Of a stretch of 64,000 nucleotides of DNA, positions 12,030 to 23,669 are shown in pieces. Location: assembly GCA_030549175.1 (NCBI GenBank), contig JAUKUA010000002.1:2356001-2420000 (forward strand), given 5' to 3'. The stretch's first letter is position 1. Every line of letters starts with the position of its first letter. The notes under the pieces were generated by a model. That model searched no databases. It was not told the DNA's origin and saw nothing but the letters and a program-made list of their open reading frames with translations. The translations under genes were made by a program, and so were the position numbers. Origin of the DNA: Lasiosphaeris hirsuta (lineage: Eukaryota > Ascomycota > Sordariomycetes > Sordariales > Lasiosphaeriaceae).

Positions 12030-12363
12030 TATGTCTATTCTTTCTGCCTCACTTCTCTTTGGTTTTGGGTTCTTGCGATCTAGCCACTTTTTCACACCAT
12101 CTACATGACGTGGCGTTAGATACGGATGGATTTGGGAATGGTGTTTGTTTCTGCGAAGGGTCATCGACGCTCGTGCTCCTGTTTTCTTGCCTCTCGACAT
12201 GAAGGTTTTGGCCCCAAGGCCGGTGGTGGTGGTTCTAACCCGTCTCAATTCCCTGTACTTATACTCTGTTCGTACACACTAGACTATACACCTATACTGT
12301 ACTTTTATAATTACGCCTCCAAACAAAGCGGTTGGTGGCTCTTCCAAGGCGATGCTCCGCCGT
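12030..12363. other. convergent 3' flanks of SMC6 and COQ9
   Basis: 334 bp between two convergent stop codons. It is AT-richer than its flanks near 12285-12320, as expected for 3' untranslated and polyadenylation sequence. No gene seen. Confidence 0.5.
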
Positions 12364-13382
12364 CTATATTTGCACACCCTTGCTTCGCAAGACGTTGATA
12401 CCAGCGCTGGCGGTAAAGCTCAGCCATTCCCTAACTGACCGGGCGACATTTCCCATCTCGCTGGCCTCTTGAAGGCGGCGGCGCAGGAACTCTTGAGTAT
12501 CACGAAATCCGAGAGAACGGTCGTTTGTCATGAAGAGCTCGGCGGCCGCATATATGGCCGAGAGCGATGCGCGCTTGGTATACCATGTTGGGTCGACCGC
12601 AACGTCGCCTGCTAGAAACCAGATTTCATCAGCCAGCATGGCTAGCTCCTTGACAGAAGCCGGGACGTAGGAAGGCTGTGCCATTATTGCGAGAGCCTAT
12701 GCCGTTGCGTACCATGTTAGCTACCATCCGTCTTCGCACCCATCAAGCTGGGGGCTCTTCCAGGTCTCCAGTCCTAGATGAACAATAAATAAGCCCTCGT
12801 AAAGAGATTTCCACATACCTCCTGCCACTGCCACACAACCTCGGCATTCCCAAGCAGCCGCTCCCACGCCAGGGCTTCAACCCGGGACGCGACCACATTC
12901 GGCCCCTTCTGCCCGTCGCCAAAAAGCGCCACGCTGCGCGCCGCCAGCGCCTCCCGTTGCGTCACCAGGTGCCATTGCACTAGGCTGAAGACGCCGTCGG
13001 GCACAATGGTCGGGCTGATATCGAGGTACCCGGCGTCACGGGCGCCGAGGGCGAGCGCTGAGGCCGAGAAGCCGTGGGTCGGCACGTGGCGGTAGGCGGC
13101 GGCGAGGAGGAGCGATTCGGTCGGTGTGAAGGGCCCCGGGGGCGGGGGGTGCGAGTAGGAGTGGTATGGCCGGCTGGAGGTGCGCGTGGGTATTGGTAGG
13201 CTGGCGGGGAGGTGGTGTCGGGGGGTGGTGGTGTGGGCGTGTGTGGTGGTGGTGGTTGCGGCACGGAGGCACGGTTTTAAGCTTGTCGTCCCAGGTGGCA
13301 GCAGCGAGGAGGGATGCAATATCCGCCGGGCGACGGCAGCGGCTGCGCCGGCGGAGCGGGAGGCGGCGGGAGGGGAGGGCAT
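12364..13382 (-). CDS. COQ9: COQ9, ubiquinone biosynthesis protein
   Basis: Two exons on the minus strand: 13382-12819 and 12696-12364; 298 aa. The intron (GTATGT donor, GCTAAC branch, TAG acceptor) joins in phase 0 as VVWQWQEALAIMAQPSYVP. Family knowledge: Coq9 is a mitochondrial matrix lipid-binding protein that presents coenzyme Q intermediates to Coq7 hydroxylase in the CoQ synthome. Seen: an Arg/Ser/Ala-rich N-terminus suited to mitochondrial import, a His/Thr/Pro-rich low-complexity stretch (about 45-75), then the COQ9 core from ESLLLAAAYRHVPTHGFS with ALALGARDAGYLD, DGVFSLVQWHL, and DEIWFLAGDVAVDPTWYTKR with LSAIYAAAELFM. The ATG at 13382 is the first true ATG (the frame two codons earlier starts with TTG). 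Length matches the family. Confidence 0.93.
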
Positions 13383-16300
13383 TGCCAATTGTCTCGAGTC
13401 GGCGGTCCCGAATACCCAGCAGTGATGAGGCGGCGCGCGGTCAAAAAAGGTGACGAGATATTATTAGTGTAGTTAGTGCATTTGCGATTGGATTGCCTGT
13501 GCCTTAGCTACATCCATTGGTGCAGAGTCCCGTCTCCACTGGATCGGGAGAGCTGGACTCGGCACGATACGGGCCAAGTCCCGCGCCCCTCTCTCCTCAC
13601 GAGGCCTGGCACGCCTGGGTTCCCCTCTGCCAAGAAGCGCTCAGCTCAACACTCAACGCGGCGGGGAGACTAAAAGGGGAATTATAAAAGACATTCAGAC
13701 GAGGCCATTGAGGCCGCGTTACGCGAGCGCGGGATGAATGTGCCTATCTGCCCCAAAATCCCTGCCCTCCATCCCAATCATTCCCCGTTGCTGTTTTCCA
13801 TTCGCTCAAGTTCTGTCTCTGGTCCTGACCTTTGCATGGGTAGCTAACTTCGGAACAGCAACCCATACCCTAGCTTTCGCGCTGTAAAGAGGCGGGAGAA
13901 GGAAGTCCCAGCAACCTACAGGCCCAGCAGTCCCGGCCCTGACAGCCCAAATAAGGAAACCGACCCAGCTTGGGATTGGGAGTTGCCGTGGCTTCTTGCT
14001 ATCGAGATTGATCACTTGGGGCCAGAAATGCTGCGAGTGGGACGGAAAAGGATGGAAGTGTGGTATCGCTGCCGCGGGACTGCCCTCCGGCGCCGACTCC
14101 CTTGGCCCTTTGCTGTCTCAACTCGGTCTCAGCCTGCCAACCCAGTGTTGGCGGGTAATTATCACGAACCCGCACGCAGCTAACGATGCGGCAAGGAAGC
14201 TAATGCAAGCACACATGGGAGGCAGATGCGTGATATCAGCACCCACGGCCAGGAGAGACTGGACATGGGGCCAAGGACGGCCACCCAGGGACAGCTACAC
14301 TAGGGTTTGATATTGCCGAGATTCACTGGCCCCCGCCATTGATCACCCCGCATGTTGCCGTCGCCGAGTCGATTCCATGACTCGCTTTTCGATGCCATGG
14401 CCCATGGGAGAGGGAGCTGCAGATGCATCCCAGGTTTCCCGTTCGATTCAACTAGATCCGCCAGGGACCGCAGTGGCTACTGATGTAGGGTACCTCACGG
14501 TAACAGCTTACAGGTATGTCACGGTACATTCATCGCACACACGCCCGCTCAACCTCCGGCTATCCGGGTTCAACCCGTTTTTTCTTCTTCACTCGATACG
14601 CCTTCCGGCTCTCGGGTTTGGTGGCAACTATTATCTCGGTCTTTGCCCGGCAAGGCGTGTGTCTGACATCTCACATCACCCACCCTGCACGCCTCCACGT
14701 CGTCGACCTGTCTGACTGCTCCCACATGCGCCTTTTGCGGTGTTTGTGACGGGGTCCCGTGGCTGCAGTCCGAACCTGGCTTCAACCGCATTCGGCCTGT
14801 CTCCGCTCGGATCAGGTCCCCGGGCCGCTCCACCTAGCCCCAAGGCCTCCGCAACCGAAGCGGGCGGTCGAGACCTGCTTGGATCGGCCGCTGGATGTAT
14901 GAATCTATGTATGTCCGCGGTATACCCACAGCAGTTGATCAAAGTCTTCCCCCCTGGACCGTCTACGATCCAGTCGCCTGTGTCTGCGCCGTGGCGCCCG
15001 CGCTCCTGCATGGGGATTTTTTGTCTCTTTTGTCGTTCTCATTAACCGATTCCATTCTGCATTGCCCGGCCTACTTCTGCGATGCTCTGGTTGGCCGAGC
15101 TCCGGATGGGGAGGAACAGTGATTGAGATTTGCGTTGCCCATCTCGGGTTTTGTTGGAAGACCGCTCGACGCACGCTCGCCCGAGTTCTCCAGCCTACAC
15201 ATGCAGGCCCCTTATCGGTGGGCGTATTGGTACCGTGGTAAGCGGTCCCGAGCGTCCTGTCGGTAGGAATTAGCCAGTCGACGGGGGGGGAACAAGCACC
15301 ATTTGAGAAGGCATGAAGACCATCCCGGATGTACAGGGCCTCTACGGGGCGAGAATAGGGCAGCGAGGAAACAGGATTGGACATACGTCGCCCCGGTGTG
15401 CCGCGGCACATGCTGTGTGACCATCTCAACAGTGCCCCGAGTGGCAGATTGGCGGTCGCCTGTTCAGCCACCGGGACACTCCTCAGCACGGCACATAGGG
15501 CAGGCCAATGCAAGTCAACCCGTCACCTCTCCGTATCGATGGTGGCATGGTTCACCCGGAAGGGCAGCTGGACGCTCTCGCCCTTTCAAAGGGTTATCAA
15601 AAGCTTGGGAATGGTCAACAGTCGCGCATGGTCGTTTGTGGAAGAGACACCCTCTCGGAACGACGTTGGCCCTTCTGGGAAGCGTCTGGTATGACGACAG
15701 ACAACGGGTGAGGCCGCCGTTGCACCCTTGCAGTGAACTTCTCGCCGCAGGGAAGGCTTGGGAGCTCGGCCAGGTAACACGACGTCGGTAGCGCAGCTCT
15801 CTATCCAGTTTCAGGAGTTTTTTCTCACTAAGAACTCGGCAAGCAGTGGCCAGTGGTCACCATAGCAGTGGTAGCAAACTGGAGCGGTGTTAGCTGCTTG
15901 TACCGTAGCCGGGAAGACAGCAGACTGTCTCACACAAGAGTTCTGGTGGATCGCCAACCACTCATGCTGATGCATGTGAGAAGATTGGGGAGCTGTATCG
16001 GCGTGCTGGCGTGCTGGCTCAGCATTGGCAATAATCTGAATCCATGGTAACCTGGATGTATTCCACGCTCCTATAGGAAAGGGTGCGACCTTGCACACAA
16101 TCTAATACATGCCTGCCCCTCGCCAAAAGAGTCAAACTTTTTGGCCACGGCAGCCGCTGCCCACGTTGCATCTGAGACCGGTGGGATCAAGATAAAAGAA
16201 ACAGACAAGAGGGATATAAGTCAAGGTTTTTATTTGGCAGAAAGAAAACGTGCACAGGCTGCACTCAGTTCTGCCTTGCCATCACCAAATACTAGGCAGA

Positions 16301-18807
16301 GGATAGAAGAGAGGACAAGAGACAAGACAACCTGTACCACCAAACATATGTTGGCTTGTCCCCAGGCACAGAAGGGAGCAAGGCAGCCGATGCCGTATGT
16401 ATACTATGCACTACTTGGCAACGGTGTATCTTGTAGCTCAGGTTGCTTGTCCTAATTCCGCTGCCCACACATTCAAGCACAAGCCGACGCTGACACACGC
16501 ACAACACTGGTAATAGGTCCCGAATTTGATGCCAGCACTCAATGGACCGACCCGATGCTGGCGGCACAGGCAGCGGACGTCCTGTCGGGACGGGAAGGTA
16601 GCCCCCTGTCATCTGCAGGCGCAATCCGCCCCCCATCACTAACCATCCAGGCGAGAGGAAAGGCCTGGACGGACAATAAACAGCAGCAGGTAACAGTAGC
16701 CAGCGGCGATTATCATAGGACTGCGCAGTGTGTGTATGCCGGGCACACGAAAGCTTGATGCTGGTCCTATACGAATTACAGCTGCTGGCCCTTTCCGACC
16801 CCCATTCCCAGGTCCCCCAATACCGACCTAGGGTTGAGCGCAAAGAGTTGGCCAAGTGGTACATGCATATGCTTGTAGTAATATGTCCACACATCTCTCT
16901 CTCTCTCTCTCTCGCCTCATAGCTAGACCGGTGAGAACCCGGTCCATGATATTTCACGCAAGCCTGAAAGAGCCGCAATATTCGAGGAGGGGTGTCTGTA
17001 AAATTGTGAAATACGGCAGAGCATTCAAACCAATCTTGGGCGATGAGGAGCGTGAGAATGCGTCGTGATTTGCCAGGACCGCCGGGGTTGGTGGGGCTTA
17101 CGCAGGGCCCTGCCTGCTTGCCATAGCGCGCCCGCACCTCTTGCACCCGTCAAGGCCGCAAGGCTGCCACACAAAATTCAAAATGGCGGAAGGGAAAGGG
17201 GTGGGGGCAGAGAGGGGAAAATTCTGTTTTCACGGGGCCTCAGCCCCACTCCTCAGCACCTTATCAGATGGCTGTCTAAACTGGTCGCTCTGCTTTTCAT
17301 GCAGTCGCACTCACGTAGTCCGAAGCGGCACCGAGAGGCGTATCAGAACTGGCAAGACAGGAAACCTCAAAGTCTGCTCCAGAGGTATGCATGTACAGTT
17401 CTTACAGGGACAGATATCATCCAATACCTCCGCTGCTGTCTCTCACTCTTTAACGTAGAAGAGACAGCTACGTCGCCAAGTACGTCGCTGGCCTTGCTCT
17501 TCCGGCATGCGTTCCACATTTTGGGAGCGTCACGCTGCCTACACCTTCCATCCAGTTTGCATGGTCTTCCATCGAGAGCAAATGCTCAAGTGGCAATCTA
17601 CGTTTGTGCAAGGGGAGGGGATGTAATTGCCCAAGTTTGTAGTAATGTTTGTTTTGCTTTACAATATGAGCTGTATCGTGTCCCTGCGGCACAGTCGCGC
17701 GGTTCAAGTGACGTACTCGTCCATTGAGTCTTCGCTCTGGCAGCGTTCGATTGCCTGTATGTAGATGCCACAGGGGAGACTAGGCTGCCTTGCATGTCAT
17801 TGGGCGCTGTCATCAAGCTGGTGTATATGGAGTGTAAAATCGCGAACTGGTGCACTTGGGCGGTGGCCATCTTTAGGGTAATGATACTGAGCTGCTAGGC
17901 TTTGGGGTTGGTTTCGTGCAGCGTCTCCACACGTTTTCAGTTTGGGCTCCGTCACCACAATATTCTTGGGTCTGGATCGAACCCGTTTCCCTGCGCGCCT
18001 GCTTACCTAGTCAAGTGTGGTTCCGTTTTTGCCCACCGCACCCTCAGAGACTCGTGCTATGGCTGTTCCTTCCCTTCACCTGGTCGATGTTCATTTCCCA
18101 GACTGAACGCGACACTGAGATTCGCCGATCAGCCTGCCCTGCCTGCAGCTCAACTCGTGCTTCCCGCCCGCACGACACATCCAATTCAGTTCTCTCCCTC
18201 GACCCCGAGAGTGCCATTTGCTGCCTCCACAAGCTGCCAAGGGCTCCACAGTCAACCTCGAATCCTTGCGGCGCCTTGCCTGACACACGCGTTCTGCGTT
18301 CTGCGTCGTGCGTGCTCCCCGTCCACGGCGTTGATCACCCCGGCCAAGTTCTTGACCTAGGCTCCAATCCGTGCTGACCTTCTGCTGGCTGTCAGACGTA
18401 TCGACAGAAAAATCTTTCGGCGCTGACCATTGCTGCTGCCCTCGCTGCCCGTTGTACCTACTTGGCCACCTGTCGCGTCGCTCAACCAAAGGCACTCAAG
18501 GCACCCCATTGTTTCGGACGTGCAGCCCACCTTCCAGACTCACCACAGACAGACGCACGTCGGCCCAACTGGCTGAAGGCTCAACGGTATCCCACCTGAG
18601 TCCTTCGTCCTGCTCCGTGGCCCGTTGCGCGAGGTCGCAAAGTCGCAGTGTACCTGGCCGCCCTCACCTGCTGTCCGCCCAAGCAGCGACACATCCCCAG
18701 TGCTGCCGTTGCAGACAGACGCCGACACTCAGCACCAATCGTCGCGTCTCCGAAAATTTCCCTCCCATCAAGCGGCTAAGTTGACCAGAAAAATTTTCGA
18801 TTCCTTT
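13383..18807. other. 5.4 kb region without a supportable gene
   Basis: The largest gap in the window. Many open frames exist on both strands, the longest a 284-codon minus frame at 16292-17146, but they overlap one another, have cysteine/serine-rich shadow-like composition and show no domain or splice-supported continuation. A (TC)n microsatellite lies at about 16892-16914. From about 17,900 the plus strand becomes pyrimidine-rich, as is common in long fungal 5' leaders, so the right-hand part may be the transcribed leader of the RNA-binding protein gene. A non-coding RNA cannot be excluded. Confidence 0.5.
16892..16914. repeat. (TC)n dinucleotide microsatellite
   Basis: About eleven CT/TC units in a row within the gene-poor region upstream of the RNA-binding protein gene. 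Confidence 0.9.
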
Positions 18808-21800
18808 ATGGCCATGGGTAAGTCCGTCATCAGCTTGCGTCGTCCTGCATCTTGCCCTCTGGCAACCTCGAGTTCCTTCCCTTCCACATCCTGTTCCCAG
18901 CGGAGCTCTTCTATCAATCTTCACCCTTCCCTTCCCCTACCAAGTCACGACGGTATCAAGGCCTGGGCTCCTTTGTGTCCCCCTCTTCGCGTCTAAGACT
19001 GCCCTTCACAAGCAGCCAGTCTGCGAATACCGCCATCGTGAGCATACCCCAGACCCAGAGGATACCCTCCTGGCGTGCTACCACTGCTTGTAACCCCCCA
19101 ACCTGCCCAAATAGCACCTTTGCGATTCCCACAGCCCGGGCGAGCTGGCTGCTTCTCAAGCCTCCTCACTCGCAGTCCCTCTCCCCATCCCCCATCCACA
19201 CACAAAGCTGCATTTTGCTGCAGTGCCTTGCGTCCTCTGCCCTGCCTGCACTGCCTTGCCTCGCACATGCCGCATACATATACACAATCCGGCCCCCCCC
19301 CCCCCCCTTCCCCTCTGCCTGCATGTCTTTCCCATCCTGATCCACCCTCGAATTCACCACAACCCCGCCGCACCCCGAGCCGGTTGCTGCTCTCATTGAG
19401 CTGTCGTTGCCATTCCATTACTTCATTGCCTTCCCCGTCTTCTCATCTCGTCATCGCGCCTTCTGGCTCTTCCGCCTGGATCGATTGTTTTCTAACCTCA
19501 GGATTCCACCTACAGCCGACTCAGGAGACAACTACCGCCCAGTAAGTTTCCTTTCTTGCTTCCTTTCTTGCCTCTCGGGAGGAGTTCGTCGACTCCTTTA
19601 CAACTCTCTTGTGGTCGGCTTAGGTGACTATGCTGGTATGGCACCATATGGTTGAAGATCATGTCTTGGTCCGCGACAAGGAGGGGGCTTTCTGAGCTCG
19701 CTTGTGTGTAGCGAGTATCCACGGGAGGACAGGTGAGGTGGGGGGACTTTTCACCCCCTCCCGCCTCCCCTCGGCGGCTCTTTTTCGTCCGGGTCTGTCT
19801 TGATGATGATACTCGGGGTTCATCTTGTGCTGGCTACTTCCCAGCGCATGATTTGCCTTCAAAATCCAAGACCACAAACTTGGATCGGTTGCTATAGTCG
19901 GACCCTTTACTGATAAATCCGTAGCGAGAGAGGTCGCGCTCTCCCAGACGTGGACGTTCGCGTAGCCCCAACAATACTCGACGATCATATTCTCCTCGTG
20001 ACCGATCACGGAGTCGCACCCGCAGAAGAAGTCGCACTCCCATGACTGGCCAAGGTGCACCAGCTGGAGGACCAGGTTCGGGTTACGGCGGCGCTCCGCA
20101 CCGATCTTTCGAGGATCGTGCAGCTCACAGAGAGCAAGTTATGAACAATATCCGGGAAACCTCTCAGCAGGACCGACGCGTCTACGTCGGCAACTTGTCT
20201 TACGATGTCAAATGGCACCATCTTAAAGATTTCATGAGACAGGGTATGTATTTGCCCCACTCTAAATTTCAGAGTTGATTATATCGCTAATTCGGACGAT
20301 GTTTAGCTGGAGAGGTTCTCTATGCCGATGTTTTACTTCTTCCCAATGGAATGTCGAAGGTGGGCTTCTGAGTGATTTTGGCTGGTTCTTTTGTGGTTCC
20401 CTTCCTTTTGGTCGTTTTGATGGATTGTTGGATTGACGGGTCGGGACCTTGTCCGTGGAAACTGTAGGGATGCGGGTAAGTTGAATCCTAACGGGCTTTT
20501 TGATGGGTAACGGTTGCTAACTACTGCCTTAGAATTGTGGAGTACGCAACGAGGGAGCAAGCGCAGAACGCCGTTGCGACGCTCAGCAACCAGAATCTCA
20601 TGGGCAGACTTGTCTACGTGAGAGAGGCAAGTTTTTCAATCTCAACGATTGTTGTGAATGACCTACTAACCCCGAGTTAGGATCGCGAGGCCGAGCCTCG
20701 TTTCGGCCCCCCCGGAGGAGCTGCCCGTGGGGGGTTTAATGGTGGCATTGGCGGCGGCGCTCCCGGCGGCGCCCCAGGCGGCTACGGCGGTCCAGGTGGT
20801 TTCAATCCCGGAATGCCTGGCGGTGGCGGCGGCGGCGGCGGTGCTGGACGCCAAATCTACATTTCCAACGTTTGTGGCATCATTTTATTGCCCTCCTTTC
20901 CTCCGGCGTCACTTTGAAAGACGGCAATGCTGACAGTATGATTCAGTTGCCTTACACCGTAGGCTGGCAAGACTTGAAGGACCTATTCCGCCAAGCCGGT
21001 AAGCAGCGGGACCATGCCACGATATTGGGAAGTTTGATGAACTAAATCTTTTAGCCCGGACAGGTGGTGTTATTCGCGCTGATGTCCACCTTGGTCAGGA
21101 TGGCCGACCCAAGGGCTCCGGCATTGTGGTCTTCGAATCGCCCGACGATGCACGCAATGCCATTCAGCAGTTTAACGGATACGATTGGCAAGGTCGTCTT
21201 CTTGAGGTCCGCGAAGATCGGTTTGCTGGCGCAGCTATAGGCGGAGGCGGCTACGGCCGCGGAGGCTTTGGTGGTGGACGCGGAGGCTTCGGAGGTGGCT
21301 TCGGTGGCCGTGGAGGGTTCGGTGGCGGACGTGGTGCCTTTGGCGGCGGCGGCTACGGAGGCGGCCGTGGAGGAGGTTTCGCTGGTGGATTCGATCCCAG
21401 CGGTGGTGGTGGTGTCGGCGGCGCTACAGCTGCACCCCCCAATCCATTCACGGACTATGCGACCTCTGGAACCGAGAGATGTGAAACAATCTATGTTCGC
21501 AACGTAAGTTTACTCTTTATCATTCCTCTCTTGTCCCTTCTCGCGACAAATGGACAAGCTAACCATCTCACAGTTGCCCTGGTCTACTAGTAACGATGAC
21601 CTTGTTGAGCTATTCTCGACAATTGGAAAGGTTGAACAAGCCGAAATTCAGTACGAGCCAAGCGGACGGTCTCGCGGCACTGGAGTCGTCAGATTCGACT
21701 CAGCTGACACTGCAGAGACGGCTATCACCAAATTCCAGGGCTATCAGTATGGTGGCCGCCCCCTTGGCCTGAGCTTCGTGAAGTACATCACACCTGGCTC

Positions 21801-21858
21801 TGGCGACGCCATGGATACCGACTTGCATGGCGGCCTTACGCAGGACCAGATTATGTGA
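18808..21858 (+). CDS. GBP2: SR-type three-RRM mRNA-binding protein (Gbp2/Hrb1 family)
   Basis: Ten coding exons: 18808-18817, 19516-19541, 19925-20243, 20307-20359, 20468-20475, 20533-20626, 20681-20869, 20947-20998, 21055-21503, 21574-21858; 1485 nt, 494 aa. Family knowledge: Gbp2/Hrb1 are nuclear shuttling SR-like proteins that load on mRNA with TREX and survey splicing before export. Seen: start [20 protein letters not shown], an RS-rich tail (about 13-52), RRM1 (about 96-170, [10 protein letters not shown]), a Gly-rich linker, RRM2 (about 227-300, RQIYISNLPY), a [18 protein letters not shown] region (about 308-380) and RRM3 (about 394-470, ETIYVRNLPW). Oddities: coding exons of 10, 26 and 8 nt; introns 1 and 2 of 698 and 383 nt, against about 50-110 for the rest; and a GC donor (GCAAGT at 20627). 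All phases close. Either ATG in exon 1 could start. The exon 8/9 acceptor (21054 or 21063) is less certain. Orthology to Gbp2 versus Hrb1 cannot be separated by eye. Confidence 0.88.
19293..19307. repeat. 15-nt poly(C) run in intron 1
   Basis: A C homopolymer in the 698-nt first intron of the RNA-binding protein gene, inside a broadly pyrimidine-rich stretch of the coding strand. Confidence 0.9.
19712..19732 (+). other. possible 21-nt in-frame cassette exon
   Basis: Inside the 383-nt second intron of the RNA-binding protein gene, a 21-nt segment is preceded by TGTGTAG and followed by a strong donor (GACAG/GTGAGG). It begins with CGAG, like the constitutive exon at 19925. Included in phase 0 it would add seven residues (RVSTGGQ) without a stop, just before the RS tail. 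No expression evidence; this is prediction only. Confidence 0.3.
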
Positions 21859-23669
21859 GCACGCTTGCTCTGATCGCCCGCTACCGTAGCCTGGGCTGCC
21901 CTGTCGCAATCACTGCAACTACTGTTTTCCCGCAACGTTGCTAGATCCTGCAATCATTGCAGCCTAACGCCTAGCGACCAGAGCGTTCGGTATTCTGATT
22001 TTTGGCCGGGCATGATACTGTACTCATTCTTTTTTCTTTTCCTTGCAACCTTCCGGCCTTTTCACCAGTCACGATGATTTCCTATTCCTTCAATGTCTCC
22101 GATAACACGAGGGCGCAGAACTAAAACTCCTGAGCCTTTGGGCCAGAGAGACTAACGAGACTAGGCCTGCGCCTAGCTGTAATGTCATGGAGCGTTTTCT
22201 CAGGGAGGGTAGTCTGGATCGGCAGGAATTGAAAGAGTGGCCCGGAAGACTCACTTCCAGTCCTCAGTCGCTTGAACTTACTCACGAAACCCAAAAGTCT
22301 TTACGCCAATGTTGTCGGTTGGGAAATTTACTCTCTGGAGGCTCCACAGAAAAGGAAAATCGGAGAACTTTCCCCTAGAATGTACACTCGAATAGCATCT
22401 GATTATCCCGTTGGCAGCGTTCGATGGATGGCGTCGGGTAGTGGTATGCGTGTGTGCAGGTGTTATATTGTGAGCGCGGGTTCGTCTTGTGGTCGGCGTA
22501 CTTGGTGAGTTGCACAAGGCGAAGCGTAACGATCCTTGTGGCGTTGCGGTAGGCATGGTCCAGGTCTGTTTGGTTCTGGCGTTTATCCGATTATTCTCGA
22601 TACCCTGGGCAACCTACACGCCCCCTTCTGGACCGGCAATGGCATCAAGTGTTGGCCAGAGTTACGATGTTTGGTCTGATTTGTGCGAGATGACCATAAA
22701 GTGGAGCGAGGGGTTTCACAACCCAGCCAACAACAGCCAAGTTTGTAGTCTCAAGCATTATCAGGCACCCTCCCTCGTTCAGACTAGGGGAACGTGTGAC
22801 ACCAGCTCCATAGTGTGTGTACTGTACGTGGTGTGCTTACAATCATGAGTGTCCATTTTGTGTTCGTTCGCCATCTGTGTGACAACAGTCGGTCTCTGCA
22901 CAAGCTTTCTAGATCAACCACCGAATGTATCCATTCATCCTAAGCACAATATTTCAGTTTCAGCGACGGTCGTAGGAGCTTAATTTGTGAAGTTGTTTTG
23001 GAGGGCGCTGATAGAGAGCCCTATAACCTTGTAGGGGAGACAAGATGAAAGCCCCCTGTGCTAGGAGGCATAGCCAAACAAGAGTATACTCCCTTCTTCC
23101 TTACCTCACCAGCAAAATTCTTCCTCGCGGCTTCCTCAAATCCAAGACTTTGTCTTTCTACGGTCCTTTACTTAACTGGATATTAAAAAGGGGCTGAAGA
23201 GGCATTTACGGCCTATTTACTCAATGTTTCCATGCTGAACTCGAACGAGAGGGCAAGAAGAGCCTTTCAATACAGTTGTCCGGGGTAATGCAACTTGATA
23301 TTTCTCCATCGGAGACATCCTAATGCACCTGACATTCTTAGCACAGTGTTCAAGTCCGGGGGCGATCTAAGCGAATATCCGCGCATCAGGCGACGACAGA
23401 ACTCTGTTCTGACAGCCTTACTATAGCCTAGGTGTTCGATGTAATAGCATGTACCTTCGAATGACCCTTTGTAGGAGAATATGTTACAGCAATAAGTCAC
23501 CAGAGGAAGATTACAATAACATATGCCCACCTAGAAACACGACGGTTGCATTTGAAGAGCCAACGGGTATCTCGATAAGCGACGAGTAACTACCTCGAAA
23601 GAGAAAGACCCAGAAGACCGCTCATACCTACCAACTCGCTCTATCACAAGTCTGTCGAAATCCCCGGCA
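21859..23669. other. intergenic, no gene supported
   Basis: About 1.8 kb between the convergent RNA-binding protein gene and SRP14. It contains only short frames without motifs. The part from about 22,850 to 23,300 is somewhat AT-richer. It holds the 3' untranslated regions of both genes. Confidence 0.5.

Noticed and set aside
16292..17146. 284-codon minus-strand open frame
   Set aside because: Composition is irregular (Cys, Ser, Arg and His scattered), it spans the TC microsatellite read as ERERER, has no motif and is overlapped by plus-strand frames of similar size.
17965..17985. Minus-strand B-box-like GGTTCGATCC
   Set aside because: The flanking bases do not form a T stem and there is no A-box upstream.
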